A stretch of 64,000 nucleotides of DNA. Origin: Planctomycetota bacterium (lineage in GTDB: Bacteria; Planctomycetota; UBA1135; UBA2386). The DNA lies in assembly GCA_020638735.1 (NCBI GenBank), contig JACKHZ010000009.1:752615-816614 (forward strand). The letters run 5' to 3'. This document shows positions 7,826-15,632 of this stretch, piece by piece (position 1 is the stretch's first letter; the number at the start of each line of letters is the position of its first letter). Both the position numbers and the translations under genes were made by a program. The notes under the pieces were generated by a model. The model was not told the origin of the DNA. It did not search any database and saw nothing but the letters and a program-made list of their open reading frames with translations.

Positions 7826-9982
7826 CTACCGCAGCTGCCGGTAGCTGCCGCCCGAGTCCTTCGCCAGCCACTCGAGCACCTCCAGGCTGCCGCCGATCGC
7901 GATCGAGTTGACGACGACCTTGCGATGGCGGTTCCAGTCCGCCACCGCCTGGCGGATGCCGAACGGGTCGATCACGTCGCCGGCGGTCGGCATGCCGTCC
8001 GACAGCAGGAAGATCGTGTCGACGTCCGGGTCGGCGAAGGCCGCGCGCAGCGCGTCGTAGAGGTTGGTGCCGCCGCTCGCGCCGAGCCGCTCGACCCAGG
8101 TCAGCGCGCTCTTGCGATCGGGCGCCGTCGCCGCGCCGATGCCGCCCTCGAGCCAGCGCGCGACGCCGCTCGAGAAGACGAACACGTTGAACAGCGCGCC
8201 GGCGTCGAGGTGCTCGATCGCCTGCGTCAACTCCTGCTTGGCGACGTCGATGCGCGCCGCCGGCCGGTCGTTGAAGGTACGGCCGTACATCGCCTCGAGC
8301 ATCGAGCCCGACACGTCGAGCACGAAGATCACGCGGTGCGACTCGACGCGGATGCCGAAGAACTTCGCCGGCGTCACCGTGCGCTGCGTCAACAGCCGCC
8401 GCTCGCGCGCCTTCTTCGCCTCGTCGAGCTCCTTCTCGGACGCGACCTCGAACTCCGCCGCGGCGGTCTCCCACCAGCTCCGCCAGCGGGCCTGGTCCTC
8501 GTCGAACGGCTGCGCCGTCAGCTGCCACAGCGCGTCGGCGACGAGCTTCTTCATGCGGCCCGTCTCCTTCTGGATCCGCGCCACCAGCGGACCGACGGTC
8601 TTCTTGTCGCGCAGCGGCAGCAGCGCCGCGACGGCCGCCGCGCGCGTCGACCAGTCGTCGTGCTCGAGCGCCTGCAGCAGCGCGTCGAGCTGCCGCTTGT
8701 CGCGCGCCTTGCCGAGCACGCCGATCGCCGCGTTGCGCACGTCGCGGTTCTCGCTCGCGCACATCCCGGCCAGCTCCTTGAGCCACGCGCTCATCGGCCC
8801 CTCGATCTGGTCGATCGCCTCCAGCGCCGCGCGCGCGTCGCAGGGGTCCTGCGGCGACGCCAGCATCGCCCGCAGCGGCGGCAGCGAGTCGCGGTCGCGA
8901 CGCGCGCCGAGCGCCGCCGCCGCCGCCGCGCGCACCGCCGGGTCCTTGTCGCCGAGCTCCTTGCGGATCGCGGCGACGAGCTTGTCGTCCTTGATGTCGC
9001 AGGTGGCCTGCAACGCGAACACCTTCTCGAACGGCTTGCCCTTGCCGACCAGCTTCTTGACCTTCTTCTGCACGCCGTCGTCGCCGCACTGCGCGACCAG
9101 CGCCGCCAGCGCGACGCGCAGGTCGCCGGGCGTCTGGTCGTCGCGCTTCTTGGCCAGGTCGAGGAACTTGCCGACCGCCTTCGGCCCGTCGTGCTCGAAG
9201 ACGATGCGCGCCGCCTCGGCGCGGTCGGCGCCGGGGAAGTCCACGCGCCCCAACACCCACTCGGCGGTGTCGGCGGTCTTCGGCATCTTCTGCCGGTCCA
9301 TCCAGTCGAGCGCGCGGCGGCGGATCTTGGGGTCGCGCCGCTCGTTCTTGATCGCGTCGATCAGCTCGGCCTCGGACAGCTGCTTCAGCAGGCCCTCGAA
9401 CGCCAGCTCCCGGATCGTGTCGAGCTCCGGCGGCGCGATGTCGCCCTTGTCGTCCTTCCGCTGCTTCTGCTCGAGGTTCCACAGCTCGCGGTACCAGTCG
9501 GCGTCGCCGGGGCCGGCGAGCTTGACGTGCTCGCGCATCGCCGGCTCGCGCAGCTCGTCGCTGGCCTTCGACGCGACGATCTGCCGCAGCAGCTGCTTGC
9601 CGATCGTCGACGACAGGCCGAGCCCGTGCAGCGACGTCTCGCGCAGCACCTCGTCCTCGGCGCTGCCGGCGATCTGGGCCAGCTTGTCCAGGGCCGGCTG
9701 CTGCGCCTCCTGCACGTTGGCGAAGCGCTGCAGCTCCTTGCAGATCTCGCGGCGGAACAGCAGCGTCGCCACCGCGTCGTAGGCTTCGGCGAGGCCGATC
9801 GCCGCCTCGCGCGTGCCGGCGCGCGCGATCTTCTGCACGATCGCCACGTCGGCGTCGTCGCGCTCCTTCTTCAGCTGCGCGATCAGGGCGGCGGTGTCAC
9901 CCTGCGCGCACACCTGCGCCGGCCAGACGGCGAGCGCGAAGACGAACGGGAGCGACGTACGGAGTTGGACGGACAATGGCAT
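7826..9982 (-). CDS. Exported HEAT-repeat protein with C-terminal VWA domain
   Basis: 718 residues. I chose ATG at 9982 because it opens a signal peptide (MPLSVQLRTSLPFVFALAVW, cleavage near VCAQ); the frame runs on upstream to an ATG at 10075, but the extra residues do not look like a leader. Residues 20-500 are alpha-helical HEAT/ARM-like repeats (for example DPAVRAAAAAALGA, RDVRNAAIGVLGKA). Residues about 530-718 form a von Willebrand A domain with a complete MIDAS: DVSGSM, the threonine in GGTNLYDAL, and the aspartate in LLSDGMPTAG. VWA domains bind protein partners through a metal ion, and the HEAT array suggests a scaffold on the outer face of the membrane. The partner is unknown. The gene is divergent from the permease at 10135. 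Confidence 0.85.
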   Translation of the reverse strand: MPLSVQLRTSLPFVFALAVWPAQVCAQGDTAALIAQLKKERDDADVAIVQKIARAGTREAAIGLAEAYDAVATLLFRREICKELQRFANVQEAQQPALDKLAQIAGSAEDEVLRETSLHGLGLSSTIGKQLLRQIVASKASDELREPAMREHVKLAGPGDADWYRELWNLEQKQRKDDKGDIAPPELDTIRELAFEGLLKQLSEAELIDAIKNERRDPKIRRRALDWMDRQKMPKTADTAEWVLGRVDFPGADRAEAARIVFEHDGPKAVGKFLDLAKKRDDQTPGDLRVALAALVAQCGDDGVQKKVKKLVGKGKPFEKVFALQATCDIKDDKLVAAIRKELGDKDPAVRAAAAAALGARRDRDSLPPLRAMLASPQDPCDARAALEAIDQIEGPMSAWLKELAGMCASENRDVRNAAIGVLGKARDKRQLDALLQALEHDDWSTRAAAVAALLPLRDKKTVGPLVARIQKETGRMKKLVADALWQLTAQPFDEDQARWRSWWETAAAEFEVASEKELDEAKKARERRLLTQRTVTPAKFFGIRVESHRVIFVLDVSGSMLEAMYGRTFNDRPAARIDVAKQELTQAIEHLDAGALFNVFVFSSGVARWLEGGIGAATAPDRKSALTWVERLGASGGTNLYDALRAAFADPDVDTIFLLSDGMPTAGDVIDPFGIRQAVADWNRHRKVVVNSIAIGGSLEVLEWLAKDSGGSYRQLR

Positions 9983-10134
9983 CTCGCGGCGTTCGGCCGC
10001 GCCGGGGCGGCGCAGCGGGTCTGTGACGCCGATCATCGAAACCCCGCGCAACATGGTCAAGGCGCGGCATTGCACAGGTGGCCGGCAAGGGACCCGGCAC
10101 TATGGTGTGCGGCGCCGCGCGCGCTGCCCCCTCG

Positions 10135-11934
10135 ATGACCACCGCTTCCGTCTTCCTCGCCGTCCTGCTGCTGCTGGCGTTGGTCTCGTTCTACACGCAG
10201 CGACTGCGCCCCGACGTCACCGCGCTGCTGGTCATGCTGGCCCTGCTGGTGCCGTGGCGGCCCGGCGAACACGGCCTGACGGCGATCCTGACCCCGGCCG
10301 AGGCGTTCCACGGCTTCGGCAGCCCGGCGATCCTGATGGTCGCGTCGATGTTCGTGCTGTCGGCGGCGATGGTGCGCACCGGCGCCGCGCAGCTGCTCGG
10401 CGGTCGCCTGCTCGCCGCCGGCGCGACCAGCGAGCTGCGCTTCCAGCTGACCGTGCTGACGCTGGTCACCGGCTTCAGCGCGGTGGTCAACGACACTACC
10501 ACGGTGCTGGTGTGGATGCCGCCGGTGATGGCGATCTGCCGGCAGCGCGGCTACGCGCCGTCGCGCATCCTGATGCTGCTGGCGTTCGCCTCGCTGCTCG
10601 GCGGCAAGTGGACGCTGATCGGCACCCGCAGCAACGTCATCCTCAGCGACTACCTGCTCGAACGCACCGGCGAGGGCCTGGCGTTCTTCGCCTTCGCGCC
10701 GATCGGCGCCGCGGTGTTCGTCGCCTGCACCACGTGGTTCGTGCTGGTCGGCCGCCGCTTCCTGCCGCAGGCCCGCCCGAGCCCGTCGCTGGAGAGCCGC
10801 TACGAGGTCGCCGAGTTCCTGACCGAGACGATGGCCGAGCCCGGCTCCGACATCGTCGGCAAGACGCTCGGCGAGCTCGACCTGCCGGGCAAGGACGTGA
10901 CCGTGCTGCAGGTGATCCGCGGCAAGGAGTTCCTGCCGCCGCAGCCGTGGCTCAAGGTGCAGCCGAAGGACGTGCTGGTGATCCAGGGCCGCATCACCGC
11001 GATCACCGACGCGCTGCACCAGGGCCTCAGCGTCAAGGAGGAGCTGAAGGTCGACGACAAGACGCTGCGCTCCGCCGACCTGCGCATGGTCGAGGCGATC
11101 CTGTCGCCCGACAGCGAGCTGATCGGTCACAGCCTGCGCGACCTCGACTTCCACCACCGCTACGGCGTCAGCCCGCTGGCGATCAGCCGCGCCGGACGGT
11201 CGATCAAGGAACGCCCGCTCGCCGAGCCGCTCAAGGCCGGCGACTCGTTGCTGCTGGTCGGGCACGAGGCCGAACTGCAACGCCTGCGCCGCAACCCAAA
11301 CCTGTTGCTGCTCGAGTCGCGGCTGCTGCCGACGGCGCGCAAGCGCGACGCCTTCACCGTGCTCGGCATCATGGCGGCGATGGTGCTGTGCAGCTCGTTC
11401 GGCATCCTCAGCCCGGCGACCGCGATCCCGTTCGCGGCGATGGTCGCGGTGCTGACCGGCACCGTCGGCATGCGCTCGGCCTACGAGGCGATCGACCTGC
11501 CGGCGCTGGTCATCGTCGGCGCGATGATCCCGTTCGGCGAGGCGCTGCAGAAGACCGGCACCGCGCAGTCGCTGGCCGAGACGATGGCGGGCGCCTTCGA
11601 CGGCAGCCCGCCGATGCTGCTGCTCGGCGCGATCCTGCTGCTGGCGGTGCTGCTGACCCAGCTGATCGAGAACGCCGCCGTCGCCGTCGTGCTGGCCCCC
11701 ATCGCCTACGCGCTCGCCGTCGCCGCCGACTGCCGCCCCGGCCCGTTCCTGCTCGGCGTCGCGATCTGCGTCTCGTCGGCGTTCGTCACCCCGGTCGCGC
11801 ACGAGTCGACGATCCTGGTCATGGGCCCCGGCCGCTACCGGTTCCGCGACTACGTGATCCTCGGCGGGCCGTTCGCCGTCATCACGTGGCTGGTGACGAC
11901 TCTCACCGTGCCGCTCTTCATGCCCCTGAAGTAG
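10135..11934 (+). CDS. SLC13/DASS-type permease with two internal RCK_C (TrkA-C) domains
   Basis: A 599-residue inner-membrane transporter. ATG at 10135 is preferred over an in-frame ATG at 10078 because it directly precedes the first membrane helix (VFLAVLLLLALVSFY). Transmembrane helices fill residues 5-220 and 400-595. Between them are two cytosolic RCK_C-like domains, about 224-300 and 312-390 (for example GKTLGELDLPGKDVTVLQVI and GHSLRDLDFHHRYGV). The two transport motifs of the family are at VNDTTTVLVWMPP (near 118) and LIENAAVAVVLAP (near 512). Family members carry dicarboxylates, sulfate or related anions with sodium. RCK_C domains bind small ligands and may gate transport. The substrate cannot be told from sequence. 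The 152-base divergent region to the left must hold its promoter; no clear box was seen. Confidence 0.85.
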   Translation: MTTASVFLAVLLLLALVSFYTQRLRPDVTALLVMLALLVPWRPGEHGLTAILTPAEAFHGFGSPAILMVASMFVLSAAMVRTGAAQLLGGRLLAAGATSELRFQLTVLTLVTGFSAVVNDTTTVLVWMPPVMAICRQRGYAPSRILMLLAFASLLGGKWTLIGTRSNVILSDYLLERTGEGLAFFAFAPIGAAVFVACTTWFVLVGRRFLPQARPSPSLESRYEVAEFLTETMAEPGSDIVGKTLGELDLPGKDVTVLQVIRGKEFLPPQPWLKVQPKDVLVIQGRITAITDALHQGLSVKEELKVDDKTLRSADLRMVEAILSPDSELIGHSLRDLDFHHRYGVSPLAISRAGRSIKERPLAEPLKAGDSLLLVGHEAELQRLRRNPNLLLLESRLLPTARKRDAFTVLGIMAAMVLCSSFGILSPATAIPFAAMVAVLTGTVGMRSAYEAIDLPALVIVGAMIPFGEALQKTGTAQSLAETMAGAFDGSPPMLLLGAILLLAVLLTQLIENAAVAVVLAPIAYALAVAADCRPGPFLLGVAICVSSAFVTPVAHESTILVMGPGRYRFRDYVILGGPFAVITWLVTTLTVPLFMPLK

Positions 11935-11971
11935 CGCCAGTACGGAACCCGGTACCTTCAACAACCGCCCG

Positions 11972-12490
11972 ATGTCCCCCCGCATCCTGCTGCGCCTGCT
12001 CGCCGTCCTGTTCGCCACCATCGGCTGGTTGCTCACCCGCGCCGCGACCTCCGACCCCGCGCCGCGCGACGGCTGGCAGACATTCCGCGGCGCACTGGCA
12101 TCGACCGAGTTCGTCGACACGCAGAAGCTCGGCCGCCGCGCCGTCGTCACGCTCGACGCCCCGAATGACGGCCAGACCGACGAACGGCGCTTCGCCCGCG
12201 ACCACCTGGAGCGCCTGCCGCAGCTCGAGCCGGCGCTGCGCGCGCTGCCGCCGCGCGCGCCGCTCGAAGTGATGGCCGTGCCGCGCAGCAAGGCCGGCTG
12301 GGCCGCGCCCGAAGGCCAACCGCTGACCATGCTGGTGCTGCGCCACGGCGACGAGGTGCTCTACGACCGCGACCGCGACGAGCCGGGCGGCGACGGGCTG
12401 GCGCTGGCGACGACGATCGCCGGCGGCGCCGCGATCGCGCTCGGCGTGGCGCTGCTGCTGGTCTCGTTGCGGCGGCGCGGCCCGGCATGA
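11972..12490 (+). CDS. Two-helix membrane protein, first of a tandem paralogous pair
   Basis: 172 residues: a membrane helix near 5-22, about 110 residues probably outside the cytoplasm, and a second helix near 142-163 ending in an RRR cytoplasmic anchor. The layout resembles DUF3592-like proteins, but I see no firm motif. It shares length and layout with the next gene (PRxLxRxxAVxL at the start, DEVLYD/DEVLFD before the second helix). The two genes overlap by ATGA at 12487, so translation is coupled. Function unknown. Confidence 0.75.
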   Translation: MSPRILLRLLAVLFATIGWLLTRAATSDPAPRDGWQTFRGALASTEFVDTQKLGRRAVVTLDAPNDGQTDERRFARDHLERLPQLEPALRALPPRAPLEVMAVPRSKAGWAAPEGQPLTMLVLRHGDEVLYDRDRDEPGGDGLALATTIAGGAAIALGVALLLVSLRRRGPA

Positions 12491-13005
12491 GCACCGCCGT
12501 GAAGCCGCGGGTGCTGTTCCGCATCGTCGCGGTGATCCTGCTGCTCGTCGGCGGCGCGCTGCTGAACGCCACGTGGCACGAGCCGACGCCGCACGACGAG
12601 TGGCGCGACGTCGCCGGCCCACTGACCGCGATCGACTGGAGCGAACAGCAACGCACCGGCCTGCGCTGCCAGTTGACGCTCACCGTCGACGACACACCGC
12701 GCCGCTTCGCCGTCGACCACGTGCGTCAGGCCGACGACCGCCTGCGCGAACGCCTCGAAGCGCTGCAGCCCGGCCGTGCGCTGACGGTGTCGGCGATCCC
12801 GCGCGACGACCTCGTCGCGACGACGCCCGACGACGATCCCGAACCCGCGTTGATCGTGCAGTCCGGCGACGAGGTGCTGTTCGACGTCGCACGCGACACG
12901 ACCAGCGGCGCCGCGACCGCCTGGCTGGTGCGCGTCGTCGGCGGCGTGGTCATCGGCATCGCGCTCGGCATGCTGGCGCTGACGCGGCGACGGGCGGCGA
13001 ACTAG
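12487..13005 (+). CDS. Two-helix membrane protein, second of a tandem paralogous pair
   Basis: 172 residues, the same length as its upstream neighbour. Helix 1 is at about 9-27 (VLFRIVAVILLLVGGALL) and helix 2 at about 143-163, followed by RRR. The loop contains the parallel segments RRFAVDHVRQ (against RRFARDHLER upstream), LTVSAIPRDDL (against LEVMAVPRSKA) and SGDEVLFD (against HGDEVLYD). Tandem duplication followed by divergence is the simple explanation. The ATG lies inside the ATGA overlap with the previous stop. Function unknown; the pair may form a heteromeric membrane complex. Confidence 0.75.
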   Translation: MSTAVKPRVLFRIVAVILLLVGGALLNATWHEPTPHDEWRDVAGPLTAIDWSEQQRTGLRCQLTLTVDDTPRRFAVDHVRQADDRLRERLEALQPGRALTVSAIPRDDLVATTPDDDPEPALIVQSGDEVLFDVARDTTSGAATAWLVRVVGGVVIGIALGMLALTRRRAAN

Positions 13006-13090
13006 CCGCACGCGCATTCGGGCGTTGTCGTCGAGGCGAACATGCGCGACGATCGCCGAGCCGCGCGGCGAAGCTGCGCGCGCACGGCAC

Positions 13091-13097
13091 GGGAGGG
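13091..13097 (+). promoter_or_regulatory. Ribosome binding site GGGAGGG deciding a start
   Basis: GGGAGGG sits 3 bases before ATG 13101. That spacing is short, but it is the only purine-rich run near, and ATG 13101 is followed directly by a hydrophilic head and a membrane helix. Confidence 0.35.
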
Positions 13098-13100
13098 ATC

Positions 13101-14027
13101 ATGGCAGACAACGACAAGGGTGCGCCCGCGGCGGGGCGACGGTCCGGTACGGCACTCGGCGCGGCGTTGGGCGGTGTGCTCGGCGCGGCATTCGGCATCC
13201 TGCTGATGTCGATCGGCGGCGACACGCCAGCGGCCGCAGCAGCGATCGCGCCGCTCCCCCCGACCGCGCTCGTCTTCGAAGAACTCGACGTCGCGCGGCT
13301 CGCCAGCCGCGACCGCGACACCGGCGAATGGGCCGTGCACAGCAGTGCGATCGTGCCGGACGATGTGCTCGCGTGGCTGACCGCGCGGCTCGGCCCGGTG
13401 GGCTCGCCGTTCGACCCGGCGCTCGAACAGCGCCCGCTGCGCGGCTCGATGTGGCGGGCGATGCTGCCGGACTCGCTCGAGCTCTACATCTGCGAAGAGT
13501 TGATGGCCGTGGCACGCTCGCCGACCTTCGTGCTGCTGCTCCGCGACACGACGACGGGAGCGCTGGCTGCTCAGCCGCCTGAATTCGACGCGCGGTTCCA
13601 CGACATGGGCGTGCCGAAGATGCCGCCGCGCCTGCATCGCGTGCGCCTCGACGACCGCGCGCCGTGGCAGCTTGCGCTGCGCAGCTACGAGCACAACGGC
13701 ACGATGGTCAACGCCGAGACCGTGGTGTTCTTCGAGCCGCAGCGCCGCCCCGGCGGCCTCGAGCTGCGCGACGTGCTGAGCTTCTGGACCGCGATGCAGT
13801 GGCCGTTCGACGACCAGGAGTTGGTGCGCGAAGGTGGAGTGTTCGCGGCGTCGCTGGCGCAGGTCGACGGCGTGTTGCGCCTCGAGGAGTGGTACGAGCA
13901 CCCGGCGCTCGGTACGCCGCGCCGCCCCTCGGCGCGGGCACGCTACGTGCGCGAGGCTGCCGGCGAAGCGTTTCGCATGGTCGACCTGCAGGTGCTCGAC
14001 GCAGGTTCGCCGTACCGGCGGCGGTAG
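13101..14027 (+). CDS. Membrane-anchored protein of unknown function
   Basis: 308 residues. A short charged head (MADNDKG) is followed by one Gly/Ala-rich membrane helix (about 19-41) and a long presumably periplasmic domain. The frame runs on upstream but that part overlaps the previous gene, so I start at 13101 after GGGAGGG. No catalytic motif is visible. The domain has several Trp and acidic segments (DDVLAWLTARLG, FWTAMQWPFDD). The truncated gene at 63858 has the same opening layout: a polar head, a Gly/Ala helix, then a Pro-rich stretch. Function unknown. Confidence 0.7.
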   Translation: MADNDKGAPAAGRRSGTALGAALGGVLGAAFGILLMSIGGDTPAAAAAIAPLPPTALVFEELDVARLASRDRDTGEWAVHSSAIVPDDVLAWLTARLGPVGSPFDPALEQRPLRGSMWRAMLPDSLELYICEELMAVARSPTFVLLLRDTTTGALAAQPPEFDARFHDMGVPKMPPRLHRVRLDDRAPWQLALRSYEHNGTMVNAETVVFFEPQRRPGGLELRDVLSFWTAMQWPFDDQELVREGGVFAASLAQVDGVLRLEEWYEHPALGTPRRPSARARYVREAAGEAFRMVDLQVLDAGSPYRRR

Positions 14028-14054
14028 GCAACCGACTGTCGAGCGCGCGAGAAT

Positions 14055-14079
14055 CGCCGCGTGAGGTAGTCACGCGGCG
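14055..14079 (+). terminator. Perfect 10-bp hairpin after the 13101 gene
   Basis: CGCCGCGTGA (14055-14064) pairs perfectly with TCACGCGGCG (14070-14079) around GGTAG. It lies 28 bases after the stop at 14027 and before the next gene. No T-run follows. Confidence 0.5.
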
Positions 14080-14104
14080 GCTTCCCGTGCATTCCCTGTG
14101 GGCG

Positions 14105-14110
14105 AAAGGA
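14105..14110 (+). promoter_or_regulatory. Ribosome binding site AAAGGA
   Basis: AAAGGA lies 8 bases before ATG 14119. It decides this start over an in-frame codon at 14098, which would put the ribosome site inside the gene. Confidence 0.5.
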
Positions 14111-14118
14111 GCGCCCGC

Positions 14119-15606
14119 ATGCAGTCCCTGTTCTTCTCCATTCTCACGGCCTCGGCGATCACGGCAGCAGTTCCTCCATCACCGGGTCGCCTCGAAGACG
14201 AGCGATGCGTCTTCGTCTCTGCTCACCTCCCGGCCGCTAGCCCGCCACTGCGCGAGAAGTGGCAAACGCTGCGCCTCAAGCCGAAGATCCTCGACGACGC
14301 AGCTCGGATGCCGCCAGAGTCCCTGCTGCGCCTGTTCGTCGCACCCGGGCCAGTGGTGCGCACTCCGATTCAATCGAGCCTGTCGCAACTGACCGATGGG
14401 CGGATCAAGCGGCTGGACAGCGGCATCCAGATCGACGCCGAGGGCCTCGACGAGCGCTGGCGAGAGCTGAAGGGCCCCGGTCCACACGTAGTCAACTGGT
14501 TCGCTGGCGGGCGCTTCGTGCAGCTACTGCTTTTCGAACGGGGCCGCGACTGGTGGGTCGCCTCGGCGATGGCCGCGGAAGCCAAGAGCCGCGACGCTTC
14601 GTTCCTGCTGCTCGACGGCGACGCCAACGGAAGCTGGTGGGACGCACACGATTTCGTCTCGTTCATGGGCGGCGCACTGCGTCCCTTGGGCGGCGTCGAC
14701 CGGGTCGATGACGGCACCCGCCGTGGACGCATCCGACTCGCGGGCAGCAACGGCGCAGTAAGCCTTCAGTTCCAACCATCGGAGCGCCCCGAAGGCCTCG
14801 ACGACGACCAATGGCTCGCGCTGAATGCGGCAAACGAGCAGCGCAATCGACACGGCCTGCCACCGCTGCTCGTCTGGCGCGAGGTCAACGAGGGCCTGCT
14901 CGCCCACACGCGGTTCCTGCACCAACATGCACCGATGAAGGAAGGACCACTCAACAGCTACTACGGCGAGCCCGATGGCATGGAGGGGCGAAGCGACGCC
15001 GGCGCCGAGGCGTCCCGCAGTGGCTGCGTGGCCTTCCTGACCGAGAGCATGACGATCGCCGGCCACGTCGCGAGCTGCATCACCATGACGCAGAGCCGCT
15101 TCCAGGTGTTCGCCCCCGGTGCGGCCCGGTTCGGGGCGGCCCGCACCCAACGCTGGAGTTTCTTCCGGGCTCAAGAAGGCCCATGCAGCGGCGCTCGATA
15201 CCTCGTGCTACCTGCGGCCGGCAGCCGCGACCTACCGCGCGCGTGCGGGAGCAACTGGCCATTCCCCCGGTCGTTCCCGGACCTCTATGCAAGCCCTCGT
15301 GGGCTGCCGATCTCGGTGAGCATGCCCAAGGCGCAGCTGATCGACGGTTCGACCCTGCGTGTGCGATCGATCGCACTCTTCACCCTGCCCGAGCGACGCG
15401 AAGTTCCAGGCTTCTTCTTCTCGATCCGCGACATCGACCAGGCAGCAACTGACCACACCTTCTTCTTCATCGCCGGTGATCCACTCGCCGCCGAGCAGGA
15501 CTACCTGGTGCAGGCCGCCATCGAGGCAACCCGCAAGGGAGAGGGCGGCGTCGGGATGACCGTGGATGTCGATCTCTTGCAGTGGCAGTTTCGCACCGAC
15601 CGCTGA
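14119..15606 (+). CDS. Exported CAP/SCP-like domain protein
   Basis: 495 residues with a signal peptide (MQSLFFSILTASAITAAV). Residues about 230-360 resemble a CAP domain: LNAANEQRNRHGLPPLLVW opens it, as in the family's LxxxNxxRxxxGLPPLxW, followed by AHTRFLHQHAPM and then SRFQVFAPGAARFGAA, where CAP proteins have the HRxNILNPxFxxVGVA strand. The Cys residues near 301, 317 and 350 could form disulfides. The N-terminal 220 residues and the C-terminal 130 are beta-rich and unassigned. Codon use is less GC-biased than in the genes to the left. The gene converges with the kinase gene, whose stop lies 27 bases on. It is the second CAP-like protein in the window and is probably cell-surface or secreted. 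Function unknown. Confidence 0.7.
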   Translation: MQSLFFSILTASAITAAVPPSPGRLEDERCVFVSAHLPAASPPLREKWQTLRLKPKILDDAARMPPESLLRLFVAPGPVVRTPIQSSLSQLTDGRIKRLDSGIQIDAEGLDERWRELKGPGPHVVNWFAGGRFVQLLLFERGRDWWVASAMAAEAKSRDASFLLLDGDANGSWWDAHDFVSFMGGALRPLGGVDRVDDGTRRGRIRLAGSNGAVSLQFQPSERPEGLDDDQWLALNAANEQRNRHGLPPLLVWREVNEGLLAHTRFLHQHAPMKEGPLNSYYGEPDGMEGRSDAGAEASRSGCVAFLTESMTIAGHVASCITMTQSRFQVFAPGAARFGAARTQRWSFFRAQEGPCSGARYLVLPAAGSRDLPRACGSNWPFPRSFPDLYASPRGLPISVSMPKAQLIDGSTLRVRSIALFTLPERREVPGFFFSIRDIDQAATDHTFFFIAGDPLAAEQDYLVQAAIEATRKGEGGVGMTVDVDLLQWQFRTDR

Positions 15607-15632
15607 TCGTGGCCAGCCGAAGCCCCACGGTG

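Noticed and set aside
10070..10103. Promoter TTGCAC ... CACTAT before the permease
   Set aside because: The spacer is 22 bases and the -10 matches only 3 of 6.
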